64,000 nucleotides of DNA from positions 62,001-126,000 of the forward strand of contig DRFI01000017.1 of assembly GCA_011050675.1 (NCBI GenBank), read 5' to 3'. The notes beneath the pieces were generated by a model that saw only the letters and a list, made by a program, of their open reading frames with translations, did no database searches and was not told where the DNA came from. The position numbers and the translations under genes were made by a program. The DNA comes from Maribacter sp. GTDB lineage: Bacteria; Bacteroidota; Bacteroidia; Flavobacteriales; Flavobacteriaceae. This document shows, piece after piece, positions 28,022 through 37,290 of the stretch (positions are counted from its first letter, which is position 1; every line of letters begins with the position of its first letter).

Positions 28022-30238
28022 ATGGAAAAGTTCAAGCTGCTATTAAGTAAGTATAATAACATTGTCCAAAATTTTTCTTACTTAACATTATTACAGGTTT
28101 TTAATGTGTTTTTTCCAGTTATCATTTATCCTTTTTTAATTGATTTGTTTGGATTAGAATTATGGGGAAAAATAGTTTTGGCGCAATCGTTAGCACTTTA
28201 CTTATCCTTATTCATAGATTTCGGCTTCGATAGATTTGCGGTAAAAGAAGTTTCAATTTATAGGGATAATGCTTTAAAATTATCGGAAATAGTTTCATGT
28301 ATTGTGCCGCTTAGAATTTTCTTTGGCATCCTTGTTTTCGCTATTTATGCAATTGTGGTTATGAATGTTCCATTCTTTAAAGGGGATGAAACTTTGTATC
28401 TTTTATTTTATGCCTTAAATTTTAATTTCATTCTCTTCCCTAAATGGTTTTTTCAAGGAGTGGAAGAAATGAAATATATTGTTATTATAAATGTTTCAGT
28501 TAAAATAGTCTTCGTTATTTTAATGTTCTTGACTATTAAAAGTGCTTCTGATTTTTTAAATGTGCCTATTTTCTTTGGTGTAGGAGCATTTATAGGTGGT
28601 ATTATTGGTTTAGTAGTAATGTTCAATTATAAAAAGGTAAATTTTAGGTTTTATAGTTATAATCGTTACTATTATTATGTAAAGAGTAGTTTTTATCTTT
28701 TCGCTTCTACGTTTGTTATTTCTATTAAAGATCGCTTTAATGTATTTATTGTTGGATATTTTTTAGGAATGCAAGAAGTTGCGCTTTATGATATTTCCAT
28801 AAAACTAATTTCATTTATTACACAGCCCATTGAAGCAATAAATGGAGCTATATACCCAAAAGTGGCTAAAGACCTGAATATGAGTTTTGTAAAGAAAATT
28901 GCTTTTTACAGCTTCCTTTTTGTTTTGTTGATGGTTTTAATGACACAAATTTTTCTTGCCGATATTTTTTATTTTTTGAACATCAAGGAAATACTGAATG
29001 AAAATGAAATTAGAATATTCTTGTTTAGTTCTCTATTCCTTACCTTATCTGTTTTCTTAGCTAGAAATTGTTTTATTGTTTTCGATAAATTTAAACTTCT
29101 TTTTCACTCAATGCTAATGTCTTCAGGGCTTTACGTAGTTTTGATATTAGTATTGTACTTCTTCAATCAAATAACTTTTAAGTATATTGTTCTTGTAGTC
29201 TTTATTGTTTATATTTTTGAGTTTTTATATCGGTATTATTTAGCAAGAAAATATAATCTTATATCTATGGGCATTAGATCAAAATTGGGAAAATATTATT
29301 ATGGTGGAGGCTCTTATAGTAACTTAGCAAAACCTATAGTTTATTTGTTTGATTTATATAGGCATCGTATAGTCAGTGAGAAATCTTTTACAGAAAATCG
29401 CTTCAAGAGAAGAATGGGTTATGATTTGAATCTGGAAAATCCTAAAACTTTAAATGAAAAAATTCAATGGTTAAAATTATATCATAGAACTCCGCTACAT
29501 ACAATTTGCGCGGATAAAATTGCTGTAAGGGGGTATGTGGCAGAGAAAATAGGTGAAAAATACTTGGTTCCATTAATTATGATAACAGAGGATATTCAAG
29601 ATATAAGCTTTGACAATTTACCTAATGAACCATTTATAGTTAAAACGAATCATGACTCTGGTAGTTATAAGATCATAAAGGATAAAAATGACGTTGGTGA
29701 TTGGAATGCTTTGAGGAATTTTTTTTCGAAAAGTCTAAAATCAAATTTCTATTATAAATCTAAGGAATGGCAATATAAAAATATACCGCCTAAAATATTA
29801 GTAGAAAAATTATTAATAACAGAGGAAGGTAATATACCAGAAGATTATAAGATTCATTGCTTTAAAGGTGTGCCAAAATATATTCAACTGGATGTTGATA
29901 GAGGCAAGGGAAATCATTCTAGAAATTGGTATAATACTAATTGGGAAAGAACCGAATTTCATTGGTCTACTAAATTAAAAAGTGGAGGTGAAACTTTACC
30001 TAATGATAAAGAGATTCCATGTCCTTTAACTTTAGAAACTATGTTAAACTTTGCTACAGTATTAAGCGAAGCATTCCCGTACGTTAGAGTTGATTTTTAT
30101 TCTTTGGATAATAAGAAAGTTTATTTCGGAGAAATAACCTTTAACCATGATTCTGGTTTTAGACCTATTATTCCAAAAGAATGGGACTATAAACTTGGAG
30201 ATATGGTAGCATTGCCTGACCATAAAACTATAGCTTAA
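28022..30238 (+). CDS. Fusion of Wzx-type flippase and TupA-like ATP-grasp ligase
   Basis: One uninterrupted 738-residue frame with two full-size domains. Residues 1 to about 415 form an oligosaccharide flippase (MATE/Wzx-like) with many membrane helices and the typical FGLELWGKIVLAQSLALYLS and FGFDRFAVKEVS region. Residues from about 425 to the end match the TupA-like ATP-grasp group seen in surface-polysaccharide loci: NPKTLNEKIQWLKLYHR, CADKIAVRGYVAEKIG, FIVKTNHDSGS, EDYKIHCFKGVPKYIQLDVD and FGEITFNHDSGF. The flippase would move lipid-linked repeat units across the inner membrane; the ATP-grasp part would join an amino acid or similar acyl group to a sugar. The ATG at 28022 was preferred to the adjacent TTG. 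An internal ATG at 29267 could in principle give the second domain alone. Confidence 0.88.
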   Translation: MEKFKLLLSKYNNIVQNFSYLTLLQVFNVFFPVIIYPFLIDLFGLELWGKIVLAQSLALYLSLFIDFGFDRFAVKEVSIYRDNALKLSEIVSCIVPLRIFFGILVFAIYAIVVMNVPFFKGDETLYLLFYALNFNFILFPKWFFQGVEEMKYIVIINVSVKIVFVILMFLTIKSASDFLNVPIFFGVGAFIGGIIGLVVMFNYKKVNFRFYSYNRYYYYVKSSFYLFASTFVISIKDRFNVFIVGYFLGMQEVALYDISIKLISFITQPIEAINGAIYPKVAKDLNMSFVKKIAFYSFLFVLLMVLMTQIFLADIFYFLNIKEILNENEIRIFLFSSLFLTLSVFLARNCFIVFDKFKLLFHSMLMSSGLYVVLILVLYFFNQITFKYIVLVVFIVYIFEFLYRYYLARKYNLISMGIRSKLGKYYYGGGSYSNLAKPIVYLFDLYRHRIVSEKSFTENRFKRRMGYDLNLENPKTLNEKIQWLKLYHRTPLHTICADKIAVRGYVAEKIGEKYLVPLIMITEDIQDISFDNLPNEPFIVKTNHDSGSYKIIKDKNDVGDWNALRNFFSKSLKSNFYYKSKEWQYKNIPPKILVEKLLITEEGNIPEDYKIHCFKGVPKYIQLDVDRGKGNHSRNWYNTNWERTEFHWSTKLKSGGETLPNDKEIPCPLTLETMLNFATVLSEAFPYVRVDFYSLDNKKVYFGEITFNHDSGFRPIIPKEWDYKLGDMVALPDHKTIA

Positions 30239-30243
30239 AACTT

Positions 30244-31329
30244 ATGAAGATAAGAGTGGTATTCTTACTCCCTTCACTTGGTGGCGGAGGCTCTGAGAGG
30301 GTTTTTATGAATTTGTGCAAGTATTTTGACAAGGACAAATTTAAAGTTGTTTTATGTCTTTTAAAAAAAGAAGGTGAGTTTTTGTCACAAATAGAAAATG
30401 ATCCAACTATAGAAATTCATGACTTAGGAGTATCAAGAGTTCGTTATTCCATTTATCCTATCATAAAGTATCTTCGTAAAGAACAACCTGAAATTGTTTT
30501 GTCTACACTAGGCCATTTAAATGCTTTATTATCTGCTGTTTCATTTATGATTCCTAAAAATGTTAAGATAATTGGGAGAGAATCAAATATTGTGAGCATG
30601 AGTAATCATAATAAAATCACCTTGCTACTTTATAAACTCTTTTATAAAAACTTTGATAAAATTATTGTTCAGAGTAATGATATGGAGGTAGATTTGAGAA
30701 ACCTTGTTCATAATTTTAGAAAAGGTCAAATAGTTAAAATTAATAACCCGGTAGATTTAGAACATATTCAAGCTTTAATGCAAACGAGTGATGAACTACT
30801 TCCTGTTAATAAAATCAATTTAATATCTATTGGTAGTTTAACCCACCAAAAGGGATATGATATACTTTTAAAATCATTTGCTAAATTTAAAGATAAAAAT
30901 AAGTACCATATTTCTATAATAGGGAAGGGAAAATTAAAAGATGATTTAATCGATTTGATTAAAGAATTAAATATCGAGGAACATGTATCGCTTCTAGGCT
31001 TTAGAGGTAATCCGTATAAATATATTGCTAAAGCCACAATTTTTATATCAAGTTCTAGATTTGAGGGCTTCCCTAATGTGGTTTTAGAATCGCTTATTTG
31101 TGATGTGCCAGTAATTGCCAATGCATATAAAGGGGGTATTAACGAAATTATAGATAAACCTCTATATGGTAATATTATTAACTTGGAGGATAGTGAGGTT
31201 TTTGAGAGAACTTGTAAGGAAGTTTCTTCTAGGGATTTATCTCAAAAATTAATAAGTAAAGAGATAAACGAAAGATATGGAATAAGTTCTATTGTAAATA
31301 AATATCAAGATCTAATATTAAATATGTAA
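30244..31329 (+). CDS. Family 4 glycosyltransferase
   Basis: Cytoplasmic GT-B glycosyltransferase of 361 residues. The N-terminus has the glycine-rich acceptor loop LLPSLGGGGSERVFMNL; the C-terminal half has ISIGSLTHQKGYDILLKSF and the nucleotide-sugar motif RFEGFPNVVLESLICDVPVIA (E-x7-E). Donor and acceptor cannot be deduced. It starts 5 bases after the flippase fusion and precedes the polymerase-like gene, so it takes part in assembling the repeat unit. Confidence 0.93.
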   Translation: MKIRVVFLLPSLGGGGSERVFMNLCKYFDKDKFKVVLCLLKKEGEFLSQIENDPTIEIHDLGVSRVRYSIYPIIKYLRKEQPEIVLSTLGHLNALLSAVSFMIPKNVKIIGRESNIVSMSNHNKITLLLYKLFYKNFDKIIVQSNDMEVDLRNLVHNFRKGQIVKINNPVDLEHIQALMQTSDELLPVNKINLISIGSLTHQKGYDILLKSFAKFKDKNKYHISIIGKGKLKDDLIDLIKELNIEEHVSLLGFRGNPYKYIAKATIFISSSRFEGFPNVVLESLICDVPVIANAYKGGINEIIDKPLYGNIINLEDSEVFERTCKEVSSRDLSQKLISKEINERYGISSIVNKYQDLILNM

Positions 31330-31340
31330 ATTATTTTTTA

Positions 31341-32372
31341 ATGATATATTATGTTGTTCTATATATTTATTTTTTTACGATTTCTTTTCTGCAAACCATA
31401 TTAGTTAAAAAAATATGGAGTTTATTTTTAACCTTATTTATTGCTGTTGTTTTGGTATTGACTTTTAGAGGTACCGATGGTATTGATACTGAAAATTATT
31501 TATCATTTTTCAATGATATTGGACACAAAGTAAAAGGATACGATGGTTTAGATTTAGGCTTTTTATATATCTCTACTTTAATTAAAAAACTCTACGATAA
31601 TGAGGTTTTTTATTTTTTCTGTATTGCTGTAATATCGGTCGGTATAAAATTTAGAGCCATTCAGAAATTGTCCCCATTGCCAATAATTAGTGTATTTATA
31701 TTATTTGGGACATATTTTTTGTCACTTGAAGCAAACCAGATTAGGCAAGCTATGGCATTAGGTGTCGGTCTTTTTTCTCTTTATTTTATTATTGAAAAAA
31801 ACCAAAGATTGTTTTTCGGATCTATATTTTTAGCTGCTACGTTTCATGTTTCAGCAATTATTTTAATACCGGCTTGGTGGCTTTATGACTTGAAAATAAA
31901 AAGAAATGCCTTATTGTCGTTATTAGGTATATCATTTTTATTTGTTTTTATATCCTTGGTAGAGGTATTCCAATTTGCTGTCAAATTCAGTTTTTTTTGG
32001 GGTGAATTTATTTTCTCTAAACTATTAAATTATGCTTCAAAAATGGAAAGAGTTGGGTTTTCACCAATTCAATTATGGTATATATTTATTTCCGTTATTT
32101 TTGTAGTAGAGAAAAAAAGGATTAACAACCCCATATACTCCTTTCTACTTAATTTATTTATTCTTGGAGTTTCTCTCAATTTTTTCCTCAATAGCTTTTC
32201 ATACATGATTAGAATCACATATTATTTTATTGCTGTTGAAGGAATTTTGTTTGCATTTTTAATTAAAAATTCTAAAATGGGCACTAGAATCGTATTATTT
32301 CTTTTGGCTGCATTATTGTTAGCACTTAAAAATTACAAATACTATTACGCAAACTTAGAATTTTTTCAATGA
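31341..32372 (+). CDS. EpsG/Wzy-type polysaccharide polymerase
   Basis: Polytopic inner-membrane protein of 343 residues with about ten hydrophobic segments. The EpsG-family pattern is clear: LTFRGTDGIDTENYLSFF early, then SLEANQIRQAMALGVGLFSL and FLAATFHVSAIILIPAW. Such proteins polymerise undecaprenyl-linked repeat units in the periplasm. The stop overlaps the next start by 4 bases (ATGA). Confidence 0.88.
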   Translation: MIYYVVLYIYFFTISFLQTILVKKIWSLFLTLFIAVVLVLTFRGTDGIDTENYLSFFNDIGHKVKGYDGLDLGFLYISTLIKKLYDNEVFYFFCIAVISVGIKFRAIQKLSPLPIISVFILFGTYFLSLEANQIRQAMALGVGLFSLYFIIEKNQRLFFGSIFLAATFHVSAIILIPAWWLYDLKIKRNALLSLLGISFLFVFISLVEVFQFAVKFSFFWGEFIFSKLLNYASKMERVGFSPIQLWYIFISVIFVVEKKRINNPIYSFLLNLFILGVSLNFFLNSFSYMIRITYYFIAVEGILFAFLIKNSKMGTRIVLFLLAALLLALKNYKYYYANLEFFQ

Positions 32373-33469
32373 AAAAGGCACTTCATTTATTTCCGGCTTA
32401 TAAAATAGGAGGGGCTCCTGTGAATGTACTAAGGTTCATAAAAGGGAGCAAAGGTAAAGTTTTTAATTATGCGGCAGCTTATAAGGTTGACGACCAGCTA
32501 TTTGCAGAATATGTTCATGAGACAGAAGAAAGTTTCGATGTTGATTTGACTAGTTTTAAATTGAAATCATTTGTAAAATTACTTAGGATTGTCAGAAAGA
32601 TTAAACCTGATATTATTCATGCTAACGGAAAAGGTGGCGGGCTATATGCTTTTTTATTATTCATATTTTATAGAAAGAAAATATTTTACACTTTTAGAGG
32701 TTTTCATATAAAATATACGGGTATCAAGCATAAATTTCATATTTATTTTGAAAAATTATTCTCGTTGTTTTATGTAAAAGCCGTTGCTGTTAGCCCTTCT
32801 GAAAAAGAATTTTATTTAAAGATTACTGGTGTTAAAGCAGAAAAAGTAGAGGTAATAGGAAATGGCGTGGAAATTACACAAAGTTCATTACCTATGAATA
32901 TGCAAATGGTGGTAGATAGGTATAGAATTAATATTGTAAGCTTATCAAGAATAGATGAGGTCAAGGATATTATTACAATGGTGAAAAGTTTTAATCTATT
33001 AAAAAATACTGAGGCTGCTCTTCATATCATGGGAGGTTTTCTTACCGGTGACGAATCATATAAAAATGAAGTCGACAACGTTATAAAAACATTATCAAGT
33101 AAAGATCAAATTTATTTATGGGGCGATATACAAGGGGCTGGTAATTATGTGAATAATTTTGATATATATTTGTCAACGTCATTATCCGAAGGTTTACCAA
33201 CTTCAATTATTGAGGCTGGTTTAAGTAAGGTTCCTGTGGTTGCTTCAGACTGTAATGGCAATATCGATTTAATAAAAGATGGTCAAACAGGTTATTTGTT
33301 TTTGAAGAAGGATATTGGCGGGTTAGTTGAAAAACTCAGTTTATGTATTAATCTATTAGGTTCAAAGGAGCAATTTGAGATTTTGGAGAATAACTTAAAT
33401 CAGATGAACACATATTCTATTAATTCGCACGTAAGTAAATTAATAAAACTATATTCTAAAAAGGATTGA
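32369..33469 (+). CDS. Family 4 glycosyltransferase
   Basis: GT-B enzyme of 366 residues. It begins KKALHLFPAYKIGGAPVNVL, has ANGKGGGLYAF and FYTFRGFHIKY in the N-terminal domain, and in the C-terminal domain VVSLSRIDEVKD-type and TSLSEGLPTSIIEAGLSKV (E-x7-E) motifs. It overlaps both neighbours by 4 bases. Specificity is unknown. Confidence 0.9.
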   Translation: MKKALHLFPAYKIGGAPVNVLRFIKGSKGKVFNYAAAYKVDDQLFAEYVHETEESFDVDLTSFKLKSFVKLLRIVRKIKPDIIHANGKGGGLYAFLLFIFYRKKIFYTFRGFHIKYTGIKHKFHIYFEKLFSLFYVKAVAVSPSEKEFYLKITGVKAEKVEVIGNGVEITQSSLPMNMQMVVDRYRINIVSLSRIDEVKDIITMVKSFNLLKNTEAALHIMGGFLTGDESYKNEVDNVIKTLSSKDQIYLWGDIQGAGNYVNNFDIYLSTSLSEGLPTSIIEAGLSKVPVVASDCNGNIDLIKDGQTGYLFLKKDIGGLVEKLSLCINLLGSKEQFEILENNLNQMNTYSINSHVSKLIKLYSKKD

Positions 33470-34551
33470 AAATTTTACAAGTAAATAAATATTTTTATCC
33501 TGATATCGGTGGAGTTGAAACTGTTGTGAATCAATATGCTCAAGCATTAAAGTATCATCATACAGTTAAAGTCTTATGTGTTCATAAACATTTTTGCCTT
33601 AAGACGGTTGAGGAAAATATTAATGGAATTGAAGTAATTAGATGTTCATCTTTTGGAAGCTTTATGTCTATGCCTATTTCGCTTTCTTTTTTTTACTATT
33701 TTTTTAAATATTATAGAGAATTTGATGTTTTTCATTTTCATGAGCCTTTTCCCTTAGCTTCAATTTTGTCTTTATTTTTAAATGAAAAGAAGAAAATTAT
33801 CGTTACCTGGCATAGTGATATAATTAAACAAAAATCATTAAAACGTTTTGTTGAACATTTTCAATCGTTTCTATGTAAAAAGGCATCTATTATTACTACT
33901 ACATCGCCCAATTTACTTGATTTTTCTGCGGTTTTAAAGCAGTACTCTAATAAGGTTTGCATATTGCCATTAGGAATCGAATACGATTTTGAAAATAAAG
34001 AATACCCTTTAGGTGAATATATCCTTTGTTTGGGGAGGCTATCATACTATAAAGGTATTGATATTCTGTTAGAAGCCTTTTTAAAAACTCAAACGGATAA
34101 AGAGTTATTAATTATAGGTGATGGCGATAAAAGTATAGTCGAATTAATATTAGCTACTCAACGAAGCACAAGTAAAAAAATCAAATTTATTAATCGATTT
34201 GTAGATGAGAATGAAAAGCAAAGTTTTTTGCAAAACGCTCTTTTCTTTGTATTCCCCTCTATAGCTGCGAGTGAAGCTTTTGGTATTATACAACTTGAAG
34301 CCATGTCTTATGGTAAGCCAATTATAAATACCAATTTACCTACAGGTGTGCCTTATGTGAGTTTAGATAATGTAACTGGAATAACAGTTGAACCTTCTAA
34401 TATATTAGAGTTAACCGAAGCTATAGATAAATTATCTTTTGACAAGGAATTAGTTACTCAAATGGGAATAAATGCTAGAGAAAGAGTTGCTACTCATTTT
34501 TCTAATTCACAAATTATGGCCGAACTATTGGATATCTATGAGAACTTATGA
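33466..34551 (+). CDS. Family 4 glycosyltransferase, TTG start
   Basis: GT-B enzyme of 361 residues. The start codon is TTG, overlapping the upstream stop (TTGA); it is supported because the following KILQVNKYFYPDIGGVETVV is the standard N-terminus of this group and no ATG lies near. The donor-binding C-terminal half shows LCLGRLSYYKGIDILLEAF and ASEAFGIIQLEAMSYGKPI with the E-x7-E pair. It overlaps the next gene by 4 bases. Confidence 0.92.
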   Translation: MKILQVNKYFYPDIGGVETVVNQYAQALKYHHTVKVLCVHKHFCLKTVEENINGIEVIRCSSFGSFMSMPISLSFFYYFFKYYREFDVFHFHEPFPLASILSLFLNEKKKIIVTWHSDIIKQKSLKRFVEHFQSFLCKKASIITTTSPNLLDFSAVLKQYSNKVCILPLGIEYDFENKEYPLGEYILCLGRLSYYKGIDILLEAFLKTQTDKELLIIGDGDKSIVELILATQRSTSKKIKFINRFVDENEKQSFLQNALFFVFPSIAASEAFGIIQLEAMSYGKPIINTNLPTGVPYVSLDNVTGITVEPSNILELTEAIDKLSFDKELVTQMGINARERVATHFSNSQIMAELLDIYENL

Positions 34552-35684
34552 AATTGGATAAAGATTTTTTCGGATTTTACATTTTTGCGTTTTTATTACC
34601 ATTACCATTACCATTGATTGTATCGTCATTTGCTGCAGCACTTTTAATTATAAACTGCATTATTTTATTTAAAAAACCAATTGGTATTGATTTTTTGTCT
34701 TTAGCTTTTTTTTTATTTTTTATATCTGACTTATTGTCTTCCTTTTTCTCTGGGAGAAGCTTCCTGGAAAATACTATAATTAATGATGTAAAGATTATTT
34801 GTGCAGTTTTGCCTATGATGGTGATCAATCTTAAATTGAAATTTAAACTAAAAACAATACAGTCCTCCATACTTGAGGTTTTTACGATTGGTGTTTTAAC
34901 TTATATTCTATACTGCATATTATATTACTTTTATTTCATCTATTCTCACCCTAGATATACTGTTCAGATAGACAATTATTTATTTTGGACAATAGAAAAT
35001 AATTTTCCCGGCACTTTCCACAGAACGTACATAGGCTCTTATATTGTTTTGTCCTCAGTATATGTATTGAATCGGTACATTAAAGGGCGGAATATAAAAG
35101 ATAAAATTGGTTACGGATTTGTTTTCTTATTAGAATTAAGTGCTATTTTTTTTCTTGGATCTAAATTAACAATGGGTTTATTTTTAATCATAAATACGTT
35201 GTTATTATTAAAATATTACAGAATACTGATTTTACCTTTATTTATATCGATTGCCTTTGGCTTTTTTCTTGTTAAAGAATGGATTTTTAAATCTTTGACA
35301 AAATCTTACTTTGATAGAACAGTATTTTTTAAAAAGTCTTTAGAAATAATAGAGGATAATTTATTATTTGGTATAGGAGAAAAGAATATATTAAAATATA
35401 CGGTAGAAATAAATGAAGTAAATACGGTATTAATACCTCATAATTCATTTTTAAAAGAACTATTATCGAATGGGTTGTTGGGACTGATTATACTATTTTT
35501 TTTGTTAGGTTATTTAATCTTTTTTGCTTTTAAGAGCGGTAATTTAATTTTTCAATATTTTTTAATTTTGGTTCTTGGTCTTTGCTTTATTGAAGATTTT
35601 TTATATATGCAAAGAGGCCTTTTCTTTTTTGTTTTTTTTACGGTTTTCTTTATCAATACGGGTAATCGAAAAAATTTAATATAA
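34548..35684 (+). CDS. O-antigen ligase/polymerase family membrane protein
   Basis: Polytopic protein of 378 residues with about ten membrane segments and a large periplasmic loop. The late stretch FGIGEKNILKY followed by VLIPHNSFLKELLSNGLLG carries the HNxxL-type motif of the WaaL/Wzy superfamily. With an EpsG-type polymerase already in the locus, this one is more likely the ligase that attaches the polymer to lipid A-core, but the roles could be reversed. A hexanucleotide repeat near its start encodes alternating Leu-Pro. Confidence 0.82.
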   Translation: MKLDKDFFGFYIFAFLLPLPLPLIVSSFAAALLIINCIILFKKPIGIDFLSLAFFLFFISDLLSSFFSGRSFLENTIINDVKIICAVLPMMVINLKLKFKLKTIQSSILEVFTIGVLTYILYCILYYFYFIYSHPRYTVQIDNYLFWTIENNFPGTFHRTYIGSYIVLSSVYVLNRYIKGRNIKDKIGYGFVFLLELSAIFFLGSKLTMGLFLIINTLLLLKYYRILILPLFISIAFGFFLVKEWIFKSLTKSYFDRTVFFKKSLEIIEDNLLFGIGEKNILKYTVEINEVNTVLIPHNSFLKELLSNGLLGLIILFFLLGYLIFFAFKSGNLIFQYFLILVLGLCFIEDFLYMQRGLFFFVFFTVFFINTGNRKNLI

Positions 35685-35710
35685 ATTGCGAATCTTTTAC
35701 TTTCAGTATT

Positions 35711-37075
35711 ATGCCAAACCCTTCCATTTTAAATTCAATAGAGCGAAAATTTATACTTTTAGTAGGAGATTTAGTAATTATTGTTGCCAGTCTTAATGTA
35801 TTTGTAAATAATGCAATTGATATTGAATTTGTATCGTTCAAGCTAAAGGTGATAGTTACTTTATTTGGTGTATTCTCCTTTCTAACGCTTTCTTATATTT
35901 TAGACTTATACAATCTTCAAAGAACTTTAAAAAGAAAGTACGTGGTATCTCAAGCCCTATATATAACAGCATTGTTTGTTTTTATAGTTTTTATATTTTC
36001 TGTGTTGTTTTTTGATACTAGTTTTTGGAGAATACCTCTATTAGTTTTCCTTATACTTACACCAATAGAAATTGCTCTTTGGAGACTTTTTTTTGTTAAT
36101 GTTTTTAGGGTTATACCGACTACGAGGAATGTATTATTAATTTATGATAAGGAAACAGAAAAACATTTTAGGGAAGTAACTTCTTCTATTGACGGTGAGG
36201 ATGTAGAAACATTTTATAAAGTCAAGTTAACTTATAATCTTAATCAACATACTGAGATAAGAAAAAAGTTTCTCGTAGCAACTGAAAAAGTTGACTCATG
36301 GGTGGTTAATATTAAGAATTATAGTGATTTTCCTGATGATTTGGAAAAGATATTACTAAGATCAATTTTGAAAGGAAAGGAAGTAATTTCGTATACTTCG
36401 TTTTACGAAAATACTTATGAAGCTTTGCCAATTCAATCTCATAACGATAGTTTTTATGAGATTTTACAATTGAGAAATAGAAAAATTAGATATTTACATA
36501 CCATTTTTAGTTTCATTGTAAATTTTATTCTTTCTCTTTTTGTTGGCATCACTTTATTAATATGTATCCCTTTTGTTTTTGTCTTAAATCTTTTTTTTAA
36601 CAAAGGACCATTATTTTATACTCAAAAACGTGTTGGTCTTCACGGGAATGAATTTAAAATATATAAGTTTAGATCTATGGTTGTTAATGCAGAAAAGGAA
36701 GGTGCTAAAATGGCTGTTAAGAATGATACTAGAATAACCCCATTCGGAAGAATTCTAAGGATATTTAGAATTGATGAATTACCACAAATCATTTCTGTGA
36801 TTAAAGGTGATATGCAATTCATAGGTCCTAGACCAGAGCGCAAGATATTTGTTAATCAATTGAATTCATTAGTACCTTTTTACGGAACTAGACATTTAAT
36901 TAAACCTGGTATTACTGGTTGGGCTCAGGTGAAATATAAGTATGGGGAAAATTTAGAAGACTCAATTAAGAAGTTGGAGTATGATTTGTATTATATTAAA
37001 AATAGGTCTATTACTCTAGATTTACGTATTGTATTTAAAACCGTGACTACTGTTTTGTTTTCCAGGGGTGTTTAA
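35711..37075 (+). CDS. Undecaprenyl-phosphate sugar transferase (polyprenyl glycosylphosphotransferase)
   Basis: Initiating enzyme of repeat-unit assembly; it transfers a sugar-1-phosphate to undecaprenyl phosphate. Length is 454 residues: four N-terminal membrane segments (to about 125), a Rossmann-like central domain, one further membrane segment (about 270-298) and the C-terminal catalytic domain with KRVGLHGNEFKIYKFRSM, FRIDELPQIISVIKGDM, FIGPRPER and IKPGITGWAQV. This is the WcaJ/ExoY architecture. It ends the polysaccharide operon; the gap before it is only 26 bases. Confidence 0.95.
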   Translation: MPNPSILNSIERKFILLVGDLVIIVASLNVFVNNAIDIEFVSFKLKVIVTLFGVFSFLTLSYILDLYNLQRTLKRKYVVSQALYITALFVFIVFIFSVLFFDTSFWRIPLLVFLILTPIEIALWRLFFVNVFRVIPTTRNVLLIYDKETEKHFREVTSSIDGEDVETFYKVKLTYNLNQHTEIRKKFLVATEKVDSWVVNIKNYSDFPDDLEKILLRSILKGKEVISYTSFYENTYEALPIQSHNDSFYEILQLRNRKIRYLHTIFSFIVNFILSLFVGITLLICIPFVFVLNLFFNKGPLFYTQKRVGLHGNEFKIYKFRSMVVNAEKEGAKMAVKNDTRITPFGRILRIFRIDELPQIISVIKGDMQFIGPRPERKIFVNQLNSLVPFYGTRHLIKPGITGWAQVKYKYGENLEDSIKKLEYDLYYIKNRSITLDLRIVFKTVTTVLFSRGV

Positions 37076-37166
37076 ATATTAACGTTTATTAGAAGAGTAC
37101 TTTAAGCAATCACTAATATTAGATTTTATTGGTTGTTGGTCCAGTAAAGCAATAATTTTTTATTAT

Positions 37167-37186
37167 AATAATCGTATACGATTATT
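37167..37186. promoter_or_regulatory. Perfect 20-base palindrome upstream of purD
   Basis: AATAATCGTATACGATTATT is self-complementary over 20 bases, lies 105 bases before the purD ATG and 92 bases after the sugar transferase stop, and has no T-run. It has the form of a dimeric repressor operator; the binding protein is unknown. Confidence 0.5.
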
Positions 37187-37290
37187 TCAAATCGTTGTCT
37201 CCAGTGGATTTACAGAAAAAAGAGCATGGAGATTTTTCTACAAAGTAATACAATAACAAAGCAATTAGTATTTTTGCTAAAATTGAATAA

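Noticed and set aside
34596..34613. Tandem TTACCA repeat near the start of the O-antigen ligase gene, a possible phase-variation tract
   Set aside because: The unit is 6 bases, so changes in copy number stay in frame and only add or remove Leu-Pro pairs.
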